A stretch of DNA of 64,000 nt from positions 4,572,001 through 4,636,000 of the forward strand of contig NZ_AP022870.1 in NCBI RefSeq assembly GCF_011764545.1, written 5' to 3'. A program made the translations under genes and the position numbers. Source of the DNA: Phytohabitans flavus (GTDB lineage: Bacteria; Actinomycetota; Actinomycetes; Mycobacteriales; Micromonosporaceae). Below the pieces are notes generated by a model. It worked only from the letters and a program-made list of their open reading frames with translations. It was not told the DNA's origin and did no database searches. Position 1 is the first letter of the stretch. Every line of letters begins with the position of its first letter. Below are positions 1 through 6,952 of the stretch, one piece after another.

Positions 1-2
1 CG

Positions 3-371
3 CTGCTCTGCGCGATCGCGGCGGTGGGGGTGGCCGTCTTCGGGCTGTCCGTGCCGCTCAGCGCCATCATGATCACGGTCGGCGAGGCGCACATCACGCA
101 GAACACGCTCTTCGTCGGCATGGCGCTGCTCTGCGGGTTCACGTTTCCGCCGGCGATGCTCCCCGACCCGCTGCGGTGGCTCGGCGAGGCGCTCCCGCTC
201 ACCTCGGGGCTGCGCGCCCTGCGGGACGCCGCACTTCATCACGCCCCGGTCGGCGCGGTCCTCCCGGACCTGCTGATCTGCGCCGGCCTGGGCGCCGTGT
301 ACCTCGCCGCCGGCCTGCGCCTGCTGGGGCCGGCCGAGCGGATCGCCGTCCAGCGGGGCGGTGCGGCATGA
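3..371 (+). CDS. ABC-2 type transporter permease, C-terminal part (5' end outside window)
   Basis: The reading frame is open from the window edge and ends in a TGA that overlaps the next ATG (ATGA). The visible ~122 residues hold hydrophobic segments, a 'FTFPPAMLPDPLRWLGEALP' stretch and a final membrane helix near 'LLICAGLGAVYLAAGLRLL'. The pattern of periplasmic loop, 'LP.(T/S)GLRALR' and terminal helix is typical of ABC-2 permeases (DrrB/NodJ type). With the overlapping ATPase and second permease downstream it forms an exporter. The substrate is unknown; by family it could be a drug, antibiotic or lipid-linked product. Partial at the 5' end, so its length cannot be judged. Confidence 0.8.
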   Translation: MLCAIAAVGVAVFGLSVPLSAIMITVGEAHITQNTLFVGMALLCGFTFPPAMLPDPLRWLGEALPLTSGLRALRDAALHHAPVGAVLPDLLICAGLGAVYLAAGLRLLGPAERIAVQRGGAA

Positions 372-1348
372 GCGCCGGCATCGTCACGCACGGGCTGACC
401 AAAGTCTTTCCGCCGCCGAGCCGCCTGTTTCGCAAGCGTCCGCCGGCCCCGGCGCCCGCCGTCGACGGGCTCTCGCTGGCGATCCCGCCCGGCGCGGTGA
501 CCGGCCTGCTGGGGCTCAACGGCGCCGGCAAGACCACCACCATCAAGATGCTGGCGACGCTGCTCCGCCCCACGACGGGTACGGCGACGGTCGACGGGCT
601 CGACGTGGTCCGCGACGCCCGCGAGGTGCGCCGCCGGATCAACCTCATCGCGGGCGGCGAGCGGATGGTGTACGCGCGGATGACCGGCCGGGAGAACCTC
701 TGGTACTTCGGGCAGCTCTACGACGTACCCCGGGCCGTGCTCAAGCGCCGGATCGACGAGCTGCTCGACCTCGTCGGACTGCGGGAGGCCGCGGGCACGC
801 TCGTCGAGCGGTACTCCCGAGGGATGCGGCAGCGGCTCAGCATCGCCCGCGGCCTGATCAACGCGCCGGCGTACCTGCTGCTCGACGAGCCGACCCTCGG
901 CCTGGACGCGCCGATCGCCCGCGACCTGCGGGGCGTCGTCGCCGACCTGGCCGAAAGCGGTGTCGGCGTGCTGCTGACCTCGCACTACCTGGCCGAGGTG
1001 GAGCAGCTGTGCCGGCACGTGCACGTCATCGACCGCGGCTCGCTCGTCGCGGCGGGCAGCCCGGCGCAGCTGACCGCCGGGACCCGCCTGCCGTACAGCG
1101 TCGAGCTCACCCTGACCGCCCCCGCGCCCGACGCGACGAAGGCGGTGGAGGAGCTCGCCGCGCGCGCCGGCGCCGAGGTGCGGCACGACACGGACCCCGA
1201 GGGCCGGCCGAGGGTCACCCTCCGCCATCCCGACGACCTCGCCGGTGAGTTGACCACCACTGTGGTACGCGCGGGTGGCGCGATAGCCCGCGTCGAGGTG
1301 GCGCCACCCACGCTCGAAGACGCGATCCTGGCGATGGCCGCCCGATGA
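368..1348 (+). CDS. ABC transporter ATP-binding protein (DrrA-like exporter ATPase)
   Basis: 326 residues. The ATPase shows Walker A 'GLNGAGKTT' at about residues 49-57, the signature 'YSRGMRQRLSIARG' at about 149-162, Walker B 'LLLDEPTLGLD' at about 170-180 and the H-loop in 'LTSHYLAEV' at about 203. About 100 C-terminal residues follow, as in DrrA-type exporter ATPases. I chose the ATG at 368 because it overlaps the upstream stop (ATGA) and starts just before the ATPase fold; upstream extension is out-of-frame shadow of the permease. It energises the two ABC-2 permeases on either side, which overlap it by 4 nt each, so translation is probably coupled. The export substrate cannot be read from sequence. 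Confidence 0.93.
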   Translation: MSAGIVTHGLTKVFPPPSRLFRKRPPAPAPAVDGLSLAIPPGAVTGLLGLNGAGKTTTIKMLATLLRPTTGTATVDGLDVVRDAREVRRRINLIAGGERMVYARMTGRENLWYFGQLYDVPRAVLKRRIDELLDLVGLREAAGTLVERYSRGMRQRLSIARGLINAPAYLLLDEPTLGLDAPIARDLRGVVADLAESGVGVLLTSHYLAEVEQLCRHVHVIDRGSLVAAGSPAQLTAGTRLPYSVELTLTAPAPDATKAVEELAARAGAEVRHDTDPEGRPRVTLRHPDDLAGELTTTVVRAGGAIARVEVAPPTLEDAILAMAAR

Positions 1349-2166
1349 GCGCCGCGTGGCGGGTGGTCGTGGCCGAGGCGTTCAAGCAGCACCGGCGCAT
1401 CTTCGGTACCAAGCTCGTCGTCTTCTCGATGCTCGTCTGGCCGGTGCTCACGCTCGCCACGGCGTACTACACGATCCTCCCGGTGACCGCCGCGCCCGGC
1501 GCCGCCGCGCGCTGGCCGCTTGTCGCCGATCCCCAGCGGCTGGCGGCGTTCCTGGCGGCCGGCGCGCTGGCGTACACATTCTTCTTCTCGCTCGTCCAAT
1601 CCGCGTGGCACTTCTCGTTCGAGCGGGTCAGCGGCACGCTGGAAGCGATCTTCCTCACCCCGGCCAGCCGCCTCGCCCTGGTGATCGCCAACGGCTCCGG
1701 CGCGCTGGTCCAGAACGCCTGGCTCTTCGGCGCCTTCGCCGTAGCCGCGGCCACCGCCACCGGCACGCTCCACGTAGCCCACCCCGGCATGTACCTAGTC
1801 GCGCTCGCCGCCCTGCTGGTGCCAGCGATCGCCTGGGGCGCCTTCCTCAACAGCCTGCTGATGTTCTCCCGCGACTCCGCATTCCTCTACACACTGCTGG
1901 ACGATCCACTGTGGTTCGTCGCCGGCGTGAGGCTCCCGCTCTTCGCCCTGCCGCTGTGGGTCAAGGCGATCGGCCTAGCATTCCCCCTAACGACAAGCTT
2001 GGCCATACTCCGCGGCGCCCTCCTGGACGCCCGCGACGCCAGCGACCTCGGCGGCGAGCTGGCGCTGCTGGCCGCGCTGTCGGTGGTGCTGTTAGCCCTG
2101 ACCGCGGTAACCCTCCGCATCGGCGAACGCCACGCCCAAAAAACCGGCTCGCTCCAGCTCTTCTAG
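1345..2166 (+). CDS. ABC-2 type transporter permease
   Basis: 273 residues, starting in a 4-nt ATGA overlap with the ATPase. About six hydrophobic helices are visible (for example around 'LVVFSMLVWPVLTLATAYY' and 'LALLAALSVVLLALTAVTL'), with the typical ABC-2 loop 'VSGTLEAIFLTPASRLALVI'. It is the second permease of the exporter begun at the window edge, so the complex may be a heterodimer of permeases with one ATPase. It is the last gene of the operon; the next 1.4 kb has no convincing gene. Confidence 0.9.
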   Translation: MSAAWRVVVAEAFKQHRRIFGTKLVVFSMLVWPVLTLATAYYTILPVTAAPGAAARWPLVADPQRLAAFLAAGALAYTFFFSLVQSAWHFSFERVSGTLEAIFLTPASRLALVIANGSGALVQNAWLFGAFAVAAATATGTLHVAHPGMYLVALAALLVPAIAWGAFLNSLLMFSRDSAFLYTLLDDPLWFVAGVRLPLFALPLWVKAIGLAFPLTTSLAILRGALLDARDASDLGGELALLAALSVVLLALTAVTLRIGERHAQKTGSLQLF

Positions 2167-2183
2167 TCTCAAATCTTCAATTC

Positions 2184-2268
2184 CAAGACAGAGATATGAG
2201 CTACCGCGATGTCCGCGGTGGTCCGGACCGCTGCTCCCGCGGCCTCACCCTCCGCGTCCCACAACCCA
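2184..2268 (+). repeat. Dispersed ~80-bp repeat, copy A
   Basis: The core contains AGCTACCGCG-(A)-(T/C)-GTCCGCGGTGGTCC followed by a GCTCCCGC..CCTCACCCTCCGCG block. It is preceded by CAAGACAGA and followed by CACAACCCA. Four copies occur in the window. Internal palindromes (CCGCG/CGCGG and GGTCCGGACC) would fold as hairpins. It lies just after the ABC permease stop. Confidence 0.85.
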
Positions 2269-2466
2269 ACCCGCCCGACACGGCCGCCGGGGACGCTTAG
2301 CCCGCGCGGATCGGGCAACCCAGCGCTTCTCTGTGGCCGCGCCGCCGGCATCACCAATTCCGAAGCTCGCGATTCGGTGTCAGGTCGTGGGTCGCTCTGT
2401 GGGCTCCGGTTTGCGGTTACCCCTTTCTTGCCTCCGGCGGGGATCTCCGGCCTCCGGGATGGGGGA

Positions 2467-2622
2467 AGTGCCGTCCCGTCGGCCCTCGATCCGTCAAGAG
2501 CAGAGCGGACCAACGCCCGGGGCGCCAGCGTTTGTGCTGTTTGTTCCGGCTCGTGGGTGGTGGCGCCCCGGGCGCTGGCCTGCTCCAAGAGCAAGCGGGT
2601 CGAGGACCGACGGGACGGCACT
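2467..2622. repeat. Long imperfect palindrome 1 (156 bp)
   Basis: The left arm begins AGTGCCGTCCCGTCGG at 2467 and the right arm ends CCGACGGGACGGCACT at 2622; the outer 23 bp pair with a single mismatch. The arms continue inward and close on CGCCCGGGGCGCCA (2514-2527) paired with TGGCGCCCCGGGCG (2561-2574). The whole segment can fold into one long hairpin. Either a MITE-like element or a structured RNA is possible. Confidence 0.7.
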
Positions 2623-2661
2623 GCGGGTGGGGTGCGCGCCTGGTGTCGCACGCTGACCGTG

Positions 2662-2745
2662 GTCTCGGTGGTGATCGTTCGCCCGATACCTACACGACAC
2701 GCCGACGGCACCGCGGATTCCGGGCGAACGATCACGGCGAGACTG
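2662..2745. repeat. Long imperfect palindrome 2 (84 bp)
   Basis: GTGATCGTTCGCCCG at 2671-2685 pairs perfectly with CGGGCGAACGATCAC at 2721-2735. The flanks GTCTCG/CGAGAC extend the arms to about 23-24 bp with one gap. The spacer is 35 nt. No gene is inside. Confidence 0.75.
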
Positions 2746-2796
2746 ACTCGTCGGGCTTTGGGAAGACTTATTGTCGCCAGGGCAACCATAAGTCCT

Positions 2797-2992
2797 CACA
2801 AAGGGGTTTGATGATCGCGAATGGCCGGCATTGTCGGAGGGGCGCGCCCTTGATCGTTGGGTGCACTGGCCGTCCGTGGCGATTTGTTGCCCCTGGAGGG
2901 GCAATTTTTCGCCACGATCGTGGCGCGCTACGACGCCGCTTACGCCGATCAAGGAATGCCGCGGCCATTGGCCATGATCAGCGTCCTTTGTG
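2797..2992. repeat. Long imperfect palindrome 3 with central terminator-like hairpin (196 bp)
   Basis: The arms run from CACAAAGG (2797-2804) to CCTTTGTG (2985-2992) and pair in blocks: TGATC, AATGGCC, GGCATT and CTTGATCG with their complements. The centre holds TTGCCCC-TGGA-GGGGCAA followed by TTTTT (about 2887-2909), which resembles an intrinsic terminator, and a perfect 14-bp palindrome GCCACGATCGTGGC (2911-2924). Confidence 0.65.
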
Positions 2993-3124
2993 GAAATTCG
3001 ATCCCATCAACGCGAAATCTGGGGCCTCCGGCCCCGACGACTCCGAAGCTTTCCTGGACGAGTTAGGGCTCGAATCTGATTCGGCCGGCTACGCACCCCG
3101 CGAAGCCCGATGCCTCGGCGCAGA

Positions 3125-3150
3125 CGCCTCCTATAGGGAAGCAGAGCAAA
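3125..3150 (+). repeat. 26-bp dispersed repeat, copy 1
   Basis: CGCCTCCT(A/G)TAGGGAAGCAGAGCAAA is shared, with one mismatch, with the inverse of 14092-14117. It is too long and too GC-atypical to match by chance in 64 kb, so it is probably a small repetitive element of this genome. Confidence 0.7.
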
Positions 3151-3172
3151 TGCGGCGGGCGACCAACCCCAG

Positions 3173-3420
3173 CCTGGTCTCGGCGCGGGGCAGGCCGGGC
3201 GAGCCGGGCCGGGCGGTCCGTCGGGGCACCCGGGCCGGGCGAGTCCGGGCCGGCCAGGCCAGTCGGGCCGGGCGGTCCGTCGGGACATCCGGGCCGGGCG
3301 AGCCGGCCGGGACGGGCGAGCCCGACCGGGGCGGGCCGGGCGAGTCGGGCCCGGCGGGCGGGCCAGGCCAGACGGGCCAAGCCAGACGAGCCGGGCGGGC
3401 CGGGGCGGGCGGGCCGGGGT
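3173..3420. repeat. GC-rich degenerate tandem repeat array
   Basis: The stretch is built of GGGCCGGGCGAG-like words. The clearest pair is a 38-bp unit at 3206-3243 and 3265-3302 (period 59, two mismatches). Other units are degraded. No coding sense is seen on either strand. Confidence 0.7.
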
Positions 3421-3426
3421 TGGGGT

Positions 3427-3496
3427 GGGGTGTGAGGCGCGGAGGGTGAGGCTGCGGGAGCAGCGGTCTGGACCACCGCGGACGTCGCGGTAGCTC
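3427..3496 (-). repeat. Dispersed ~80-bp repeat, copy B (inverted)
   Basis: Reverse-complement copy of the repeat at 2184-2268: CGCGGAGGGTGAGGCTGCGG begins the core and GACGTCGCGGTAGCTC ends it. Unlike the other three copies it lacks the CAAGACAGA outer flank. With copy A it bounds the gene-poor island as an inverted pair about 1.16 kb apart. Confidence 0.82.
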
Positions 3497-3591
3497 GGAT
3501 CGTTCGGCTGCCGTAGGCAGATCGTAGGGTGGGGTTCGCGCGGCTGGTGGCCCATTGTGCGGGTGGGTCGGGGGATGAAAGCCTTCGTGGC

Positions 3592-4944
3592 ATGTCGAGG
3601 CCGCCGTTCTGGGTCGAGGTGCTCCTGGCGACGGTGGCCGGGGCCGTGGCGTTTGTGCTTGTCGCGTTGGGCTGCGCCGCCGCCCGCGACCGGGTGCCCG
3701 GTGTGGTTGTCGGTCTGCTGCTCCTGTTGGTGGTGTTGGCGGTCGCGCGCTTCGCCGGCATCCTCTACGCGCTGCCGGTCGGCGTCGTGAGCGTGCAGGC
3801 GTTCGACTGGTACTTCCTGCCCCCGCTGCGCATCCTCAGCGCCGCCACGGTGTTCGTGCTCGTCCTGTTCCTGGCTGTGTCCGTGATTGTCGGCGCCTTC
3901 ACGACCCGGGCGGTCCAGCGCGCGGTCGCCGCGGAGAAGGCGCGTGGGCTCCTGGCCGGCGAGCAGGCGGCCCTGCGCCGGGTGGCGACGCTTGTCGCGC
4001 GGGGCGTGGCTCCGGCGGAGGTCTTCGCGGCGGTGGCGGAGATCGGCCAGGTGTTGCACGCGCGGGCCGCCGCGGTGGTGCGGTACGAGCCGGACGGCGC
4101 CTCCACCGTCGTCGCGGCGTGGCCGGCGGGGGCGACCGTGCCGGTGGACGGCGGAGCACGAGCGCCGATCACGGTCGACGGGCGGCCGTGGGGAGTGGCC
4201 GTGGTGCACCTGGCGGGCGGGCCGGTCCCCGGCGCCCGCGACCTGATCGCGAACTTCACCGACCTCGTGGCGACCGCCATCTCGAACGCGCAGGTGCGGG
4301 CCGAGCTCACCGCTTCCCGGGCCCGCATCGTCACCTCGGCGGACGAGGCGCGGCGCCGGCTGGAGCGGGACCTGCACGACGGTATCCAGCAGCGCCTCGT
4401 CGCGCTCGCGCTCTCCGTACGCGCGGCCCAGCTCGACGGCGACGTGCCGGTACGCGCGATCCAGGGCGACCTGACGTACGTCGTCGACGGGCTCAACGAG
4501 GCGCTGGACGAGCTCCGGGTGATCGCCCGCGGCCTCCACCCGGCGATCCTGTCCGAAGCCGGGCTCGGGCCGGCCGTACGCGCCCTGGCCCGGCGCTCCC
4601 CCGTGCCGGTCGCGCTCGACGTCGACCTGGCCGAGCGGCCCGACGAGGCGATCGAGGCGGCGGCGTACTACGTGGTCTCGGAGATGCTGGCCAACGTCGC
4701 CAAGCACGCGCAGGCGTCGACGGCGGCGGTCCGGATCGAGCTGCTCGACGGCCACCTGGAGCTGCGGGTCAGCGACGACGGCGTGGGCGGCGCCGACCCG
4801 GGGCGCGGGTCGGGGATGGTGGGCCTCAACGACCGGGTCGAGGCGCTCGGCGGCCGGATGGTGGTGGTCAGCCCGGTGGGGTGCGGTACCGACGTGCACG
4901 TCCGGCTTCCGGTGCTCTCCCCCGTCGCGGTGCGGACCGGCTAG
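3592..4944 (+). CDS. Two-component sensor histidine kinase, NarL/LuxR-type (HisKA_3)
   Basis: About 450 residues from the ATG at 3592. Four hydrophobic segments occupy roughly residues 8-105, a GAF-like sensory region about 125-245, the HisKA_3 dimerisation/phospho-acceptor box 'RLERDLHDGIQQRLVALAL' with His near residue 262, and a HATPase_c domain with N-box 'NVAKHAQ' (~368), G1 'DDGVGG' (~395) and 'GMVGLNDRVEALGG'. It would sense a signal at or in the membrane, autophosphorylate and pass the phosphate to a NarL-type response regulator. No regulator is adjacent, so it is an orphan here. The frame stays open upstream to GTG 3529; the ATG is preferred because it begins at the first membrane helix. 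Confidence 0.9.
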   Translation: MSRPPFWVEVLLATVAGAVAFVLVALGCAAARDRVPGVVVGLLLLLVVLAVARFAGILYALPVGVVSVQAFDWYFLPPLRILSAATVFVLVLFLAVSVIVGAFTTRAVQRAVAAEKARGLLAGEQAALRRVATLVARGVAPAEVFAAVAEIGQVLHARAAAVVRYEPDGASTVVAAWPAGATVPVDGGARAPITVDGRPWGVAVVHLAGGPVPGARDLIANFTDLVATAISNAQVRAELTASRARIVTSADEARRRLERDLHDGIQQRLVALALSVRAAQLDGDVPVRAIQGDLTYVVDGLNEALDELRVIARGLHPAILSEAGLGPAVRALARRSPVPVALDVDLAERPDEAIEAAAYYVVSEMLANVAKHAQASTAAVRIELLDGHLELRVSDDGVGGADPGRGSGMVGLNDRVEALGGRMVVVSPVGCGTDVHVRLPVLSPVAVRTG

Positions 4945-5065
4945 CCGCCACACGTGAATACCCGCTAGCACTACCGCCGAAGGCGTGCTGGCGGCGCAGA
5001 CCGCCTACCCCTCCCGCTGCGAGGCTCTTCCACAGGAGAGCTCAACGATCCACTGTGGAGGAGAC

Positions 5066-5614
5066 ATGTTCAAGTCGGCAACGACCTCGCTGCTGTGGCG
5101 GGGCATCCTGGCCGCCGCCATCGGCCTCGTCTCGGTCGCCTGGCCGCAGGTCACCGTCGGCGCGCTGGTCATCCTGTTCGCCGTGTACGCGTTCGTGCAC
5201 GGCGCCACCGACGCCGGCCGCGCGTTCAGCAGTGACCGCGTCGGCCCGGTCGCGGGCTACCTGGCGCTCGCCCTGATCTCGCTCGTGGCGGGCGTTGGCG
5301 CGCTTGTGTGGCCCGGCATCACCGCGCTCGTACTCACGATCTGGATCGGCGCCTGGGCCATCACGACCGGCGTGGTCGACCTCGTGGTGGCGTTCCGGGG
5401 CAACAAGATCGCTGGGCAGCGGGCCATGTGGGCGCTGACCGGCCTGGTCTCGATCGGGTTCGGCGTGGTCCTGTTTATCCGCCCGGACCTCGGTGCGCTC
5501 ACGCTCGCCACGCTGTTCGGCCTGTTCGCGATCGTCTACGGCGTCGCCACGATCGTCAGCGCGATCCAGGCCCGGAAGGCCGACCACCAGGTCGGGCAGC
5601 TCGCGACCCGCTGA
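5066..5614 (+). CDS. HdeD/DUF308 family small membrane protein
   Basis: 182 residues with six hydrophobic helices in three repeated pairs, as in HdeD/DUF308 proteins ('GILAAAIGLVSVAWP', 'LVAGVGALVWPGITALVL' and 'LVSIGFGVVLFIRPDLGAL' are the repeated G..L...P units). The ATG at 5066 follows a good GGAGGAG site. Family members in enterobacteria are linked to acid resistance, but for actinobacterial homologues the function is unknown. It is followed immediately by a strong intrinsic terminator, so it is a single-gene transcript or the last in one. Confidence 0.88.
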   Translation: MFKSATTSLLWRGILAAAIGLVSVAWPQVTVGALVILFAVYAFVHGATDAGRAFSSDRVGPVAGYLALALISLVAGVGALVWPGITALVLTIWIGAWAITTGVVDLVVAFRGNKIAGQRAMWALTGLVSIGFGVVLFIRPDLGALTLATLFGLFAIVYGVATIVSAIQARKADHQVGQLATR

Positions 5615-5622
5615 GCCAAGTC

Positions 5623-5660
5623 AGTGGAGGCCGTCCGCGGGGACGGCCTCCACTGTTTTT
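5623..5660 (+). terminator. Intrinsic terminator after the HdeD-like gene
   Basis: A perfect 14-bp stem AGTGGAGGCCGTCC/GGACGGCCTCCACT with a GCGG loop, followed by GTTTTT. This is the clearest rho-independent terminator in the window. Confidence 0.92.
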
Positions 5661-5668
5661 GGGGGGAT

Positions 5669-6762
5669 TCAGAAGTTGCCTTGTGAGTTGCACTTCACGC
5701 CCTGGTTGAGGCAGTTGCGCACACGGGCCGCGAGCGGACTGTCCTCCCAGGCGTTGAAGAAGTCGGCGTGCATCGAGAAGGACGTGCCCGACGACAGCGT
5801 GATGCCGTTGGTGTTGGTGCTCAGCGGGTACGCGATGACGAACGAGACCGACGGCACCGGCACCGGGTGGCTCTTCGGGCAGGCGCCGGTGTGGTCGCCC
5901 ATCGCCATGTGCGCCTTGTGGTCCGGGCTGTCCAGGTGCTTGCCGTCCCAGCAGTCGAAGAACGTCACCTGGCGGACAAGCTCGGCGGTCTTCGCGCAGA
6001 CCGGGAAGAGCCCGTCGGCGGTCCGGCCGGTCTCGCCGCCGATGCCCGCGCACCAGAAGTGGTTGCCCTGCTTGTCCGGGGTGTCGGTCTGCTTCCTCGC
6101 GTCACCCGTGATCATCCGCAGCCCGGGCGGGAAGGGCTGTGTCTTGCTCGGGTCCTTGAGGCGCGATCCATAGTAGACGGTCACCTCCTTGGGATCGACA
6201 ACCTTCCCCTTCTGTAGCAGCGTGGGGATCCAGTAGGCGGAGTGGTCGTCGGCCACGTTGCAGCTCGTCGCGGTGGCGCGCATCAGCGACTCGTACGTGG
6301 AGGACGCGTCGGTGGACTTGTTGCCGAAGAAGGTGTGGTTGTGCGAGGCGCCGGGCAGCAGGGGAAGACGATCGGGTCGTCGTCGTTGTGGTGGCTGACT
6401 TTGCAGCCGACGTTGAACTCCGGCACCTTGACCGGGTTGCCCGTGACCGTCTTGGGCTTACGGGCGAAGAACGCCTTGGTCCGGGCCGCCTGCGCCGCCT
6501 GGTCGATCTTTATCCAGCCGCCCTTGTTGACCGGCGGGCGGGCGCCGGCCGAGGGCGTGGGCGGCGCCGCTTTCGCGCTCGGGGAGGGCGACGGCGTGGT
6601 GGCCGCCGGCGTTCCCACGAGCTGCGCCGGCTCTACCGACTCCTCGGCGGTGGCCGGGGGTTGGTCGGCGGCAGCCGCGGGCGTGGGCTGGTCCTTGCAG
6701 CCACCGGCCAGCACCACGCTGAGCAGCAGGACGGCGGCGACCGGTCGAAGTCTTCTCGTCAT
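5669..6762 (-). pseudogene. DUF1996 domain lipoprotein, frameshifted (probable homopolymer error)
   Basis: The N-terminal part (from ATG 6762, after a GAAAGG site) has a lipoprotein signal ending in 'LAGGC', a Pro/Ser/Thr/Ala-rich linker, and the start of DUF1996 ('NVGCKVSHHNDDDPIVFP'). The rest ('LPGASHNHTFFGN', then 'ATATSCN..DDHSAYW' to 'CNSQGNF') is in another frame. One C missing at the C4 run (G4 at 6361-6364) would restore 'IVFPLLPGASHNHTFFGN', matching the family's conserved DDPIV.PG..GxSHxHxFxGN signature. DUF1996 proteins are secreted and of unknown role, in fungi and actinomycetes. If the shift is real the gene is dead; if it is an assembly error it is a ~364-residue lipoprotein. 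Confidence 0.8.
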
Positions 6763-6909
6763 CGGGGAACGCACCTTTCTTCCGCGCTGGGAAGAATACG
6801 ATCAGGCGTTCTCCGGTACGAAGGGGAATTGTTTAGGGGCTCCTTAAAAGAAGCCCCACTGTGCGCTTTCTCAAACTTTCCAGAAATCCGTAATCGGGTA
6901 CTCATTCGA

Positions 6910-6939
6910 GAGGGCCGGACCGGCGCGGGCCCGGCCCTC
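6910..6939 (-). terminator. Stem-loop downstream of the HAF-repeat gene
   Basis: GAGGGCCGG (6910-6918) pairs with CCGGCCCTC (6931-6939) a few bases past the 3' end of the minus-strand gene ending at 6953. There is no U-tract, as is common for actinomycete terminators. Confidence 0.5.
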
Positions 6940-6952
6940 CCGGCGCGGTCGC

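Larger units (their letters stand above)
2167..3591. other. Gene-poor structured island (~1.4 kb)
   Basis: No reading frame here resembles a protein: the open frames are GC-driven, lack ribosome binding sites and encode low-complexity Arg/Pro/Gly-rich text. Instead it holds two inverted copies of an ~80-bp dispersed repeat near its ends (2184-2268 and 3427-3496), three consecutive long imperfect palindromes (2467-2622, 2662-2745, 2797-2992), a short GGGGCC hairpin near 3020-3036, a 26-bp repeat shared with 14.1 kb, and a GC-rich tandem array (3173-3420). It may be a nest of non-autonomous mobile elements or structured RNA; no transposase is present. Confidence 0.6.

Noticed and set aside
2887..2909. 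Terminator for the upstream ABC exporter operon
   Set aside because: The hairpin with T-tract is convincing but lies over 700 nt beyond the operon and is part of a larger palindrome; a local role is more likely.
3173..3420. Possible CRISPR-like array
   Set aside because: Units are degenerate, GC-only and without unique spacers; no cas genes nearby.
2209..3449. Several 100-300-codon open frames in the gene-poor island
   Set aside because: They cross palindromes and tandem repeats, lack start signals and encode repetitive Gly/Arg/Pro sequences.
2184..3496. Insertion sequence with transposase
   Set aside because: Inverted repeats are present but no reading frame resembles a transposase and no target duplication was found by eye.
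3007..4971. A 654-codon minus-strand frame opposite the sensor kinase
   Set aside because: The plus strand has complete HisKA_3 and HATPase motifs; the antisense frame is low-complexity.
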